Below, in pieces: positions 1-5,562 of a DNA stretch of 6,769 nt (position 1 is its first letter; each line of letters begins with the position of its first letter). The position numbers were made by a program, and so were the translations under genes. The notes beneath the pieces are model-generated. The model saw nothing but the letters and a program-made list of their open reading frames with translations, was not told where the DNA came from and did not search any database. Source of the stretch: Methanomicrobia archaeon (GTDB lineage: Archaea > Methanobacteriota_B > Thermococci > Methanofastidiosales > NM3); NCBI GenBank assembly GCA_011372835.1, contig DSAJ01000115.1, positions 1 through 6,769 of the forward strand. Direction: 5' to 3'.

Positions 1-222
1 ATGGAGCTCATGAAGTTGCATGAGCTCGTGCTCGACGAGCCCGAACCGAAGATACTCGTGACCGAGCTTGGCGACTCGTCCGTCAACATGTTGCTTCGAT
101 GCTGGACCGAGAAGGCAAACATCCTTGCCGTACCATCCGAGCTCTACCAGCAGGTGTTCGAGCGCTTTGCGGCCGAGGGGATAGAGATTCCATTCCCGCA
201 AATGGACGTCCATATGAAGTGA
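1..222 (+). CDS. mscS: MscS-family mechanosensitive channel, C-terminal end (5' partial)
   Basis: This is the last 73 residues of a small-conductance mechanosensitive ion channel, a membrane protein that opens under membrane tension to release solutes during hypo-osmotic shock. Visible here is the cytoplasmic alpha/beta domain: a strand with EPKILVTELGDSSVNMLLR (about residues 15-33), a conserved Trp two residues later, a helix, and the family's C-terminal signature GIEIPFPQ (about 60-67). The pattern 'P-x-(I/V)-x-V-x-E-L-G-D-S-S-V' followed by 'IPFPQ' is typical of MscS. The ATG at position 1 is probably an internal Met, because full MscS proteins are about 250 residues or more and the pore helices are missing; the gene should continue upstream of the window. 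It ends in TGA at 220-222 and is followed by a T-rich terminator-like run, so it is probably not cotranscribed with the next gene. Confidence 0.88.
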   Translation: MELMKLHELVLDEPEPKILVTELGDSSVNMLLRCWTEKANILAVPSELYQQVFERFAAEGIEIPFPQMDVHMK

Positions 223-224
223 TT

Positions 225-243
225 CCCTTTTTTTCTCTTTTTT
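225..243 (+). terminator. T-tract transcription terminator after mscS
   Basis: Just after the mscS stop codon is a CCC followed by two runs of seven and six T separated by CTC (T-rich from 228 to 243). I see no GC-rich hairpin before it. Archaeal RNA polymerase commonly terminates on such hairpin-free T-tracts, whereas a bacterial intrinsic terminator would need a stem. Its placement between two same-strand genes suggests that it separates their transcripts. Confidence 0.55.
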
Positions 244-252
244 ATGGCAATG

Positions 253-277
253 TTTTTTAATATGTGGAACATATAAC
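253..277 (+). promoter_or_regulatory. AT-rich promoter region for the 292-1416 gene
   Basis: Two TATA-like stretches lie here: TTTAATAT at 256-263 and ATATAA at 271-276. Read as an archaeal box A, the first would place transcription start near 284-288, just before or within the GGTGG ribosome-binding-like motif. Read as a bacterial -10 box, TATAAC at 272-277 would start transcription near 284, but no good -35 element is visible. Either reading implies a very short leader. Only the position and base composition support this call. Confidence 0.4.
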
Positions 278-282
278 TAGAC

Positions 283-289
283 GGTGGTT
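283..289 (+). promoter_or_regulatory. Shine-Dalgarno-like motif GGTGGTT that suggests a start at 292
   Basis: GGTGGTT resembles the GGTGATC part of the anti-Shine-Dalgarno complement, with two G-U wobbles. It is the only purine-rich ribosome-binding candidate between the in-frame TAA at 274 and the hydrophobic N-terminal segment. It lies two bases before an in-frame ATA codon at 292, which is closer than usual if the whole motif pairs, or four to five bases if only GGTG or GGTGG is used. The first GTG in the frame, at 391, has nothing comparable upstream. Confidence 0.4.
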
Positions 290-297
290 ACATAACC
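286..297 (+). repeat. Small inverted repeat GGTTA-CA-TAACC over the presumed start codon
   Basis: GGTTACATAACC has two perfect 5-bp inverted arms around a CA spacer. It covers the proposed ATA start codon and part of the Shine-Dalgarno-like motif, just downstream of the TATA-like elements, where an autoregulatory operator could sit. A two-base loop is too small for a stable RNA hairpin, so protein binding to DNA would be the more natural role. It is short enough to be chance. Confidence 0.35.
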
Positions 298-1416
298 AAA
301 AAAATCATTGCCATTATCGTTATCATCGTTCTTCTGGCAGTCTCGACACCATTTGTCATCTGGCAGTTTTCCGATACGCGCGAACTTGACGTGGCAGTGC
401 TTGACAATACCGTGCCCGATACGAGCTACCGCGAGCACAAGGGCCTTTTCTGGGTACTCAACAATCAGAGGTACGTCGAGTCAGACGGGTCGCGTTACGC
501 GTCTCCCGAGGACTACTACGGATTCATCCCGCTCGAGGACTTCCAGTATGAGATACGTGAGCTTCCCGACCCCATCGACGCCGACCTCGTCTACATCGCC
601 GATTCGTACGGTGTCTACGAGCGCGAGTTTTACGGCGAGAACCCCGAGGGCGCACGCTCCGAGCTCATCTACGGGGGCATGGCATCCGGCGAGCTGGACA
701 AGATCGAGGAAGCGTACAACGCATCGACACCCGTTGTCGCCGAGTTCAACTCGTTTGGAAGCCCCACCACATCCCCGGTCAGGGAACGCATGTACGACCT
801 CCTCGGTGTTCGCTGGACGGGATGGATCGGCCGTTACTTCTTCGACCTCACCGAGGGCGTCGAGGTGCCCCAGTGGGCTGTCGAGAACTACGAGCGCCAG
901 TACGGCGTCGAATGGACGTTCAAGGGTCCCGGGGTCCTCTTTGCGGACGAGACCGACCGCATCGTCGTCCTCGTTGAGGGGACCGACATTGCCGAGGGCG
1001 TCTGCGAGATCATCTTCACCGAGGCGGGCCAGGAGCGATTCGGCATCACCGACACGGTGCGCTACAATTACTGGTTCGATATCCTTGAACCCCTGGACGC
1101 ATCACTGCTCGCACGATTCTCCCTCTCGCTCACCGACGTTGGCATCACCAAGCTTTCAGGGTTCGACATCCCTGCCGAGTTTCCCGCCGTGGTGCGCCAT
1201 GAGGGCAACGGTACGTTCACCTACTACTTCGCCGGCGACTTCGTTGACATCGACACCATCCCTAGGCTCTACCGTGTCTACGGGTATGATACGTTCAAGG
1301 AATGGACGTCGCGCGACACGGGCATCAATGAGAACGAGGGATTCTTCTGGAAGGTCTACGTGCCCATGATGAAGACGATACTTGCCGAGGCGTACGACCA
1401 CGCCCACTCACCGTAG
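292..1416 (+). CDS. Membrane-anchored acidic protein of unknown function, non-canonical start
   Basis: I do not recognise this 374-residue protein. Counting from ATA at 292, it has KK at 3-4 and one hydrophobic segment at about 5-24 (IIAIIVIIVLLAVSTPFVIW), which looks like a signal anchor placing the rest outside the cytoplasm. The remainder is strongly acidic (about 60 Asp/Glu against 26 Lys/Arg from residue 34 on) and aromatic, with 8 Trp. Hydrophobic strands at about 32-38, 99-105 (LVYIADS) and 146-151 (PVVAEFN), each leading into a helix or loop, suggest a Rossmann or class I amidotransferase-like layout. The only Cys in that part is near residue 238, so no nucleophile Cys sits at the elbow-like EFNSFGSPT (151-159). 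GWIGRYFFDL at 177-186 may be a family signature. The first GTG (391) would remove the anchor, so I extend upstream to ATA; a misread ATG is an alternative. The codon structure is clean throughout. It ends in TAG, 2 bp from the tyrA stop. Confidence 0.72.
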   Translation: MTKKIIAIIVIIVLLAVSTPFVIWQFSDTRELDVAVLDNTVPDTSYREHKGLFWVLNNQRYVESDGSRYASPEDYYGFIPLEDFQYEIRELPDPIDADLVYIADSYGVYEREFYGENPEGARSELIYGGMASGELDKIEEAYNASTPVVAEFNSFGSPTTSPVRERMYDLLGVRWTGWIGRYFFDLTEGVEVPQWAVENYERQYGVEWTFKGPGVLFADETDRIVVLVEGTDIAEGVCEIIFTEAGQERFGITDTVRYNYWFDILEPLDASLLARFSLSLTDVGITKLSGFDIPAEFPAVVRHEGNGTFTYYFAGDFVDIDTIPRLYRVYGYDTFKEWTSRDTGINENEGFFWKVYVPMMKTILAEAYDHAHSP

Positions 1417-1426
1417 GTTCATGAAC
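1417..1426. repeat. 10-bp perfect palindrome GTTCATGAAC at the convergent junction
   Basis: GTTCATGAAC is its own reverse complement. It begins directly after the TAG of the plus-strand gene and overlaps the TGA and last codons of tyrA on the minus strand. Folded as RNA it gives only a three-pair stem with a four-base loop, too weak for a terminator. There is no T-tract on either side, so termination of both genes must occur elsewhere. It may be chance. Confidence 0.3.
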
Positions 1427-2162
1427 GCTTCGCTGCAGCCCCTGTCAGCTCGTGGTCGAGGTCCTCAAGCGCCTTGATGAGCTCGCGGCGTATCGTACCC
1501 GCGTGCCGATTGTAGGTGTGCATGTCCTCGATGAGCTGCCGCGAGTCGTTGTTGACGATGTCCACGACCTCGAGCAGCCGTGCGTGCGTCGCTGTCGATA
1601 GCGTCACACGCCCGATGTCGATGGCCGCGAGCGCCGATCCCACGAAGTGCAGCAGCGCAAGCGAACGTGCCATCTGTACGTCATGTTCCTCGGGGGTCGT
1701 GATGATGACGTTCAGGCCGAGGCGCTCAAGGAATGTGCGCACGTCGTCTAACACTGCGTTCCGCACCGGTGTGAGCGCAACGGTATGGCCGGCGACCGAG
1801 TCGCGGGCCGTGTCGGGTCCGAAGAGCGGATGGCTCCCGACGCATCGCACCGTGGCGGGCAGGAGCCGCTCCATCACCGCGACGGGATGCTCCTTGACCG
1901 AGCAGACATCGATGACGAGGGCGCCCTCCTTCACATGCGCTGCGATCTGTTCGACGACCCGTTCGAACGCCGATATGGAGACGCTGATGATGACGATGTC
2001 CTGTCGTGCGCACTCCTCGAGGCCAACGAGCTGCACTCCCATCCCATCTGCATGGGTTGTCCTGTTCTTTCTGCTGTATGCGACAACCTTGAAGTGGGGT
2101 GTGAGGTGTCGTGCGCAGAGCTGTCCGAATCTGCCGAATCCGACGATGCCCACAGACGTCAC
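1419..2162 (-). CDS. tyrA: Prephenate/arogenate dehydrogenase (TyrA), monofunctional
   Basis: This enzyme oxidatively decarboxylates prephenate to 4-hydroxyphenylpyruvate, or arogenate to tyrosine, in the cytoplasm. With a GTG start it has 247 residues. A Rossmann domain carries GFGRFG at 8-13. The second strand ends VVAYSRK (26-32), with Ser30-Arg31 where NAD enzymes usually have Asp, which suggests NADP use. SVKEHP (88-93) and SHPLFGPD (110-117) include the conserved substrate-site His111. EEHD (158-161) with His160 and LLHF (170-173) open the helical dimerisation domain, which runs to the end. There is no ACT domain and no fused chorismate mutase. The same frame stays open further upstream, but the residues before GIVGFG have no TyrA character. 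GTG at 2162 lies 7 nt after GGAGG and overlaps the pheA stop as GTGA. An ATG two codons earlier (2168) leaves only 1 nt after GGAGG and is less likely. Prephenate versus arogenate preference cannot be read from motifs alone. Confidence 0.93.
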   Translation of the reverse strand: MTSVGIVGFGRFGQLCARHLTPHFKVVAYSRKNRTTHADGMGVQLVGLEECARQDIVIISVSISAFERVVEQIAAHVKEGALVIDVCSVKEHPVAVMERLLPATVRCVGSHPLFGPDTARDSVAGHTVALTPVRNAVLDDVRTFLERLGLNVIITTPEEHDVQMARSLALLHFVGSALAAIDIGRVTLSTATHARLLEVVDIVNNDSRQLIEDMHTYNRHAGTIRRELIKALEDLDHELTGAAAKRS

Positions 2163-2974
2163 GGGCATTCCTCCCTGAAGGCAGGGTATGACCCGAGCAC
2201 CTTGCAAAACGATGTCGTCTCCCTGAACGTGCGCAGGACGCGTGCCACGTGCGGGTCTCCCTCGTGGCCCTCGAAGTCGGCGAGGAAGCCGTACTCCCAC
2301 GGCCGTTCGGGTATGGGCACTGATTCGAGCCTTGTGAGGTTGATGCCAGCATCGGCGAGCGGGCGCAGCACCGAGAGGAGCGCGCCGCTTGCGTGGCGTG
2401 CGTTGAAGTAGATCGTCGTCTTGTCGTCGCCCGTCGGATCGGCCGGTCTCGCGGATATTGCAAAGAACCGCGTCATGTTCCCCTTCGAGTCCTGCACGCC
2501 GCGCTCGAGCACGGTGAGGCCGTAGATGCGCGCGATGTCCTCGTTTCCCACGAGTGCCGCATGCGGGTCGTCCCTGACACCCTTTGCGGCGGCCGCCCCG
2601 TCCCACCAGGATATCGGTTCGGCATCAATTGCGCTCAGGTATCCCCTGCACTGGCTCAATGCCTCGGGATGCGCATAGATGCGCCGTATGTCGCCGATCC
2701 CTGTTCCAGGGCGCGCGATAAGGCAGTGGACGATGGGGAGCATCCCTTCCCTGCAGGCAGAGAGCCTCGAGTCGATCAAAAGCGACGTCGGTTCCATGAT
2801 GCGCCCTGTCTGTGTGTTCTCGACGGGGATGACACCTTCATCGGCCCCACCGTTCTCCACGAGCGCGAAGACCTCGCCAAACGTCTTGCACGAGATCGTC
2901 TCGGGGCCGTCGAAGAGGCGAAGTGCCATCGACTCGCTGAACGCGCCGTGGTATCCCTGGAACGCGACCCTCAC
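2159..2974 (-). CDS. pheA: Prephenate dehydratase (PheA) with C-terminal ACT domain
   Basis: This enzyme decarboxylates and dehydrates prephenate to phenylpyruvate, the last step before transamination to phenylalanine. The 271 residues split into a catalytic dehydratase domain (about 1-180) and an ACT regulatory domain (about 185-262). Catalytic-domain motifs are FQGYHGAFSE (5-14), GVIPVEN (47-53), HPEALSQC (102-109) and the hallmark Thr-Arg-Phe of GNMTRF (168-170). The ACT domain shows SGALLSVL (196-203) and INLTRLESVP (211-220), followed by PWEYGFLADFEGH (225-237). Family members that bind Phe usually have GALV and ESRP; here ESRP is ESVP, so feedback binding may differ. I start at GTG 2974, not at an ATG 34 codons upstream: the upstream residues are Arg-rich shadow of the mutase gene, AGGAGGA lies 7 nt before this GTG, and the GTG overlaps the mutase stop as GTGA. 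It is not fused to chorismate mutase, unlike the E. coli P-protein. Confidence 0.95.
   Translation of the reverse strand: MRVAFQGYHGAFSESMALRLFDGPETISCKTFGEVFALVENGGADEGVIPVENTQTGRIMEPTSLLIDSRLSACREGMLPIVHCLIARPGTGIGDIRRIYAHPEALSQCRGYLSAIDAEPISWWDGAAAAKGVRDDPHAALVGNEDIARIYGLTVLERGVQDSKGNMTRFFAISARPADPTGDDKTTIYFNARHASGALLSVLRPLADAGINLTRLESVPIPERPWEYGFLADFEGHEGDPHVARVLRTFRETTSFCKVLGSYPAFREECP
2169..2176 (-). promoter_or_regulatory. Shine-Dalgarno site of tyrA that decides the start
   Basis: On the minus strand this reads AGGGAGGA. The GGAGG core ends 7 nt before GTG at 2162 but only 1 nt before ATG at 2168, which favours the GTG. The site lies inside the last codons of pheA. Confidence 0.75.
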
Positions 2975-3240
2975 CGCATCTCCTCCTGTCGCTGTTTGCT
3001 CATCTCGAGTATCGTGTCGAGGATGGAGAGCATGGAGTGAGGGTCGAGCCCGTGTCGCTCTGACTCGTCTGCCCAAACACGGCGTACCGCGACCTCCCGA
3101 TCGGGTACGCGTGTGGGCGTTCCCTCGTTTCGTTTGACCTCTGCGATGCGCTCCACACAGCGCATGCGCCGTGCCAGTATGTCGATGAGGTCCCTGTCGA
3201 GGTTGTCGATCTCCGAGCGCAGGCGGTCCAGTTCGTTCAT
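2971..3240 (-). CDS. aroQ: Chorismate mutase, AroQ class, stand-alone
   Basis: This enzyme converts chorismate to prephenate by a Claisen rearrangement and commits the pathway to phenylalanine and tyrosine. The 89 residues match the single all-helical AroQ domain (about 90 residues). Aligned by eye with the E. coli P-protein mutase domain, every active-site position is kept: Arg8 (R11), Arg25 (R28), Lys36 (K39), Arg48 (R51), Glu49 (E52) and Gln85 (Q88). Helix 1 (about 3-36) begins ELDRLRSEIDNLD, and the second catalytic block is PDRE (46-49). The start is ATG at 3240: it overlaps the aroC stop as ATGA and has GGAGG 8 nt upstream. An in-frame ATG 27 codons earlier lies in aroC and adds a His/Arg-rich stretch unlike the family. 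Being unfused, it supplies both pheA and tyrA just downstream. The symbol aroQ is used here for the mutase class, not for type II dehydroquinase. Confidence 0.95.
   Translation of the reverse strand: MNELDRLRSEIDNLDRDLIDILARRMRCVERIAEVKRNEGTPTRVPDREVAVRRVWADESERHGLDPHSMLSILDTILEMSKQRQEEMR
2981..2987 (-). promoter_or_regulatory. Shine-Dalgarno site of pheA that decides the GTG start
   Basis: The minus strand reads AGGAGGA, and its GGAGG core ends 7 nt before the GTG at 2974. The ATG that lies between them (2979-2977) is in the frame of chorismate mutase and reads straight into TGA, so it cannot start pheA. Confidence 0.8.
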
Positions 3241-4313
3241 AGCGACGCCCTCCGCACGAGGTCTGCCATCGCCATGGTGGTCACATGCTCGATGACGGGT
3301 ACGGCGCGTATGCCGATGCACGGGTCGTGGCGCCCCTCTATGGCCATCGTCGTTTCCTCCATGGTGGCAAGGTCGACCGTTCGCTGCTCTCTTCCGATGC
3401 TCGGCGTGGGTTTGAGCGCGACGTCGAAGATGACGGGCATCCCGTTTGTGAGGCCTCCAAGCACTCCGCCGGCATCGTTTTTTTCAGTGACGACACGGCC
3501 TCCCCTCACGCCGTAGGGATCGTTGCACTCCGACCCTCGCATCGTGACGGCATCGAATCCGCATCCGAACGATATGCCCTTGACGCCCGGAACGCTAAAG
3601 ATCGCGTGGCTCACCACGCTTTCCACCGAGTCGAAGAACGGCTCGCCAATGCCCATGGGCATGTTGCACACACGACATTCGATGCGCGCACCGACCGAGT
3701 CCCTTTCGGCCATGGCACGCTCGAGCGTCTCCCTCATCGGCGCGATCGCGTCCTCGTCTGCGCAGTGGAAGGGGTTCGTGTATGGGATTTCCTTGATCTC
3801 CTCGTCGGACAGGTCGTCGCGTACCCGAACGTTTCCCATCTGCACCAGGTGGGCACACACCGTGATGCCGTGCATGGCAAGCACCTTCCTTGCCACGGCG
3901 CCGGCCATCACGAGCGCGGCGGTCATCCTCCCGGAGAAGATGCCCCCGCCGCGGTGGTCGTGGTGTCCGTGGTACTTGGCGCGAGCGGTGAGGTCGGCAT
4001 GTCCAGGGCGCGGTGTCTGCGTGAATCGTTCGTAGACGGAGTCATCCACGTCCCTGTTCTCGATCCTCATGAGGATGGGCGCACCCGTCGTCACGCCGCG
4101 GTAGATGCCGCTCTCGATGGCGACCGTGTCCTTCTCGCGCCGCGGTGTCACGTACGGGCTCCTTCCGGGTCTGCGCTTGTCTAGTTCCTCCTGAACGTCG
4201 CGCGTCTCGAGTGTGAGTCCCGGGGGGCATCCCTCGACGACGGCGCCGACGCACGTGCCGTGGCTTTCGCCAAATACATGGGTAATAAATATCGTTCCAA
4301 ACTTAAAGCTCAT
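3237..4313 (-). CDS. aroC: Chorismate synthase
   Basis: This enzyme eliminates phosphate from EPSP to give chorismate, using reduced FMN. Its 358 residues are normal for the family. Signatures in order: FGESHG (14-19) with the conserved His18; RPGHADLTARAKY (102-114) with His105, matching the second invariant His; HRGGGIFSGRMTAALVMAGA (120-139); GSECND (260-265); NDAGGVLGGLTNG (279-291); and GRHDPCIGIRAVPVIEH (327-343). The third block has SGRMTA where many bacterial enzymes (E. coli for example) have SARETA; I associate the SGR(L/M)TA form with Firmicutes and some other lineages. The start is ATG at 4313, with GGAG 9 nt upstream, and FGTIFITHVFGESHG follows at the usual distance. Its first 11 bp overlap the end of aroA, and its stop overlaps the mutase start. 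No flavin reductase gene is visible nearby, so reduced flavin must come from elsewhere. Confidence 0.97.
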   Translation of the reverse strand: MSFKFGTIFITHVFGESHGTCVGAVVEGCPPGLTLETRDVQEELDKRRPGRSPYVTPRREKDTVAIESGIYRGVTTGAPILMRIENRDVDDSVYERFTQTPRPGHADLTARAKYHGHHDHRGGGIFSGRMTAALVMAGAVARKVLAMHGITVCAHLVQMGNVRVRDDLSDEEIKEIPYTNPFHCADEDAIAPMRETLERAMAERDSVGARIECRVCNMPMGIGEPFFDSVESVVSHAIFSVPGVKGISFGCGFDAVTMRGSECNDPYGVRGGRVVTEKNDAGGVLGGLTNGMPVIFDVALKPTPSIGREQRTVDLATMEETTMAIEGRHDPCIGIRAVPVIEHVTTMAMADLVRRASL

Positions 4314-5562
4314 CTATATCAGCTCCGAGCGTTCGCAGGTCGCGCATGACGTGAGGATAGCTCTTTTCCACACATTGCGCATCGTGCAGTATGGTGTCGC
4401 CCTCGGCGACGAGCGCCGCCACGGCCGCCGCCATGGCGATGCGGTGGTCGTTGTGCGTCTCGATGTCTGCGCCGTGCAGCGGTGTCGGTCCCGTGACGTT
4501 CATGCCGTCGTCGGTGACGTCGATATGTGCGCCCATCTCGGCGAGTTCGCGTGCCGTCGTCTCAAGACGGTCGCTTTCCTTGTGCCTGAGGCGTCCGGCG
4601 TTGAGGATGCGTGTCACGCCTCGCGCCTGGGTCGCCACGGCCGCACATACCGGCACGAGGTCGGGCACGTGCGTGGCATCGATGACCGTTGCGCCAAGGG
4701 GACCTTTGCGTATATGGCATGTGTCATCATGGTGTTTTATGCGTGCCCCGAAATGCTTGAGCAGCCCCACGATCCTTGCATCGCCCTGTATCGAGTCCCT
4801 GTGAAGCGATGTGACGCGCACGTCGCCTGCAAGGGCGCCTGCTGCAAGCAGCGTGGCCGCCGATGAGTAGTCGCCCTCGATGACGTGGTCGGCGGGACGG
4901 TACCTCTGTGGCGCGGGGATGTGGAATCCTTCGTCTGTTTCCGAGGACGATACCTGGTGGCGCTCCAGTACGGTGCGCGTCATCTCCACGTATGGCCGCG
5001 AGACGAGGGGGGAGGTGAGACACAGCCTCGTTGGCGCATCGAGGCAAGGACACGCGAAGAGCAGTGCGCTGACGTACTGGGAGCTCGTCGAGCCGCTCAT
5101 CGATGTGGTCCCTCCCCTCATCGGGCCCTCCACCGTTATGGGCGGACATCCGCCGGAACTGCTGCACTTCGCGCCAAGCGCTTCGAGCGCACGCGTGAGG
5201 TCTGTAAGCGGGCGTTTTCTGAGCGTATCGTCGCCGTCAAGCGTCACAGGACCGGGCGTGAGCGCCGCTATCGCCGTGGCGATGCGAAGCGTCGTTCCCG
5301 AGCCGCCGCATTCGATGCGTTCGGGCGTCTCGAGCGTCGCAGGGCCTGTCACGACGAGCCGATCGCCTCCATGCGTCACCTTCGCGCCAAACGAGCGGCA
5401 CATCCCCATGGTGCGCAGCGTGTCGTCGCAGGAGAGCGGACCCTCGATCGTCGACGTCCCTCGGGAGAGGAGCGCTGCGATGAGAGCACGGTGCGTATGG
5501 CTCTTTGAAGGTGGCGCACGCACAGTTCCGTGAAGCATGCTTTTTCGCACCACCACATTCAT
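4303..5562 (-). CDS. aroA: 3-phosphoshikimate 1-carboxyvinyltransferase (EPSP synthase)
   Basis: This enzyme transfers the enolpyruvyl group of PEP to shikimate 3-phosphate. The 419 residues are typical of the two-domain inside-out barrel. Motifs: PPSKSHTHR (17-25) with Lys20 and Arg25 of the substrate site; GGSGTTLR (86-93), equivalent to the NAGTxxR loop; LRKRPLTDL (114-122); GSTSSQYVSALLFACP (157-172); GDYSSAA (230-236); VPDLVP (299-304) with the catalytic-base position Asp301; HKESDR (327-332) with Lys328 and Glu329; THNDHRIAMA (369 on); and EKSYP near the C-terminus. The GSGTTLR form of the loop, rather than NAGTAMR, is one I associate with archaeal and some deep bacterial enzymes. The conserved Gly of that loop, important for PEP and glyphosate binding, is kept. 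ATG at 5562 overlaps the aroK stop as ATGA, with AGGGGTG about 5 nt upstream. The stop overlaps aroC by 11 bp. Confidence 0.97.
   Translation of the reverse strand: MNVVVRKSMLHGTVRAPPSKSHTHRALIAALLSRGTSTIEGPLSCDDTLRTMGMCRSFGAKVTHGGDRLVVTGPATLETPERIECGGSGTTLRIATAIAALTPGPVTLDGDDTLRKRPLTDLTRALEALGAKCSSSGGCPPITVEGPMRGGTTSMSGSTSSQYVSALLFACPCLDAPTRLCLTSPLVSRPYVEMTRTVLERHQVSSSETDEGFHIPAPQRYRPADHVIEGDYSSAATLLAAGALAGDVRVTSLHRDSIQGDARIVGLLKHFGARIKHHDDTCHIRKGPLGATVIDATHVPDLVPVCAAVATQARGVTRILNAGRLRHKESDRLETTARELAEMGAHIDVTDDGMNVTGPTPLHGADIETHNDHRIAMAAAVAALVAEGDTILHDAQCVEKSYPHVMRDLRTLGADIDEL

Noticed and set aside
244..276. Ten-codon peptide from ATG 244 ending at TAA 274, in the same frame as the unknown protein
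   Set aside because: I considered a leader peptide or stop-codon readthrough supplying an ATG start. There is no Shine-Dalgarno, the codons overlap the AT-rich promoter region, and nothing suggests TAA recoding.
223..291. Search for a small RNA, riboswitch or amino acid attenuator between mscS and the next gene
   Set aside because: The gap is only about 70 bases, is AT-rich without stable stems, and is accounted for by the terminator and promoter elements.
308..1369. 353-codon open frame, Ser/Arg/Thr/Pro-rich, in another frame over the unknown gene
   Set aside because: Its composition is that of an out-of-frame reading of GC-rich coding DNA, with no domain-like pattern. The overlapping frame has a membrane anchor, mixed hydrophobic strands and normal amino acid use.
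1414..1515. Possible readthrough of the TAG at 1414 (for example as pyrrolysine)
   Set aside because: The extension would be about 30 Ser/Arg-rich residues that are only the complement of tyrA, ending in another TAG. There is no reason to prefer it over normal termination.
3285..4184. 299-codon antisense open frame opposite aroC
   Set aside because: It is the complement of a strongly conserved gene, His/Arg-rich and without recognisable motifs. Long antisense frames are expected in GC-rich genes.
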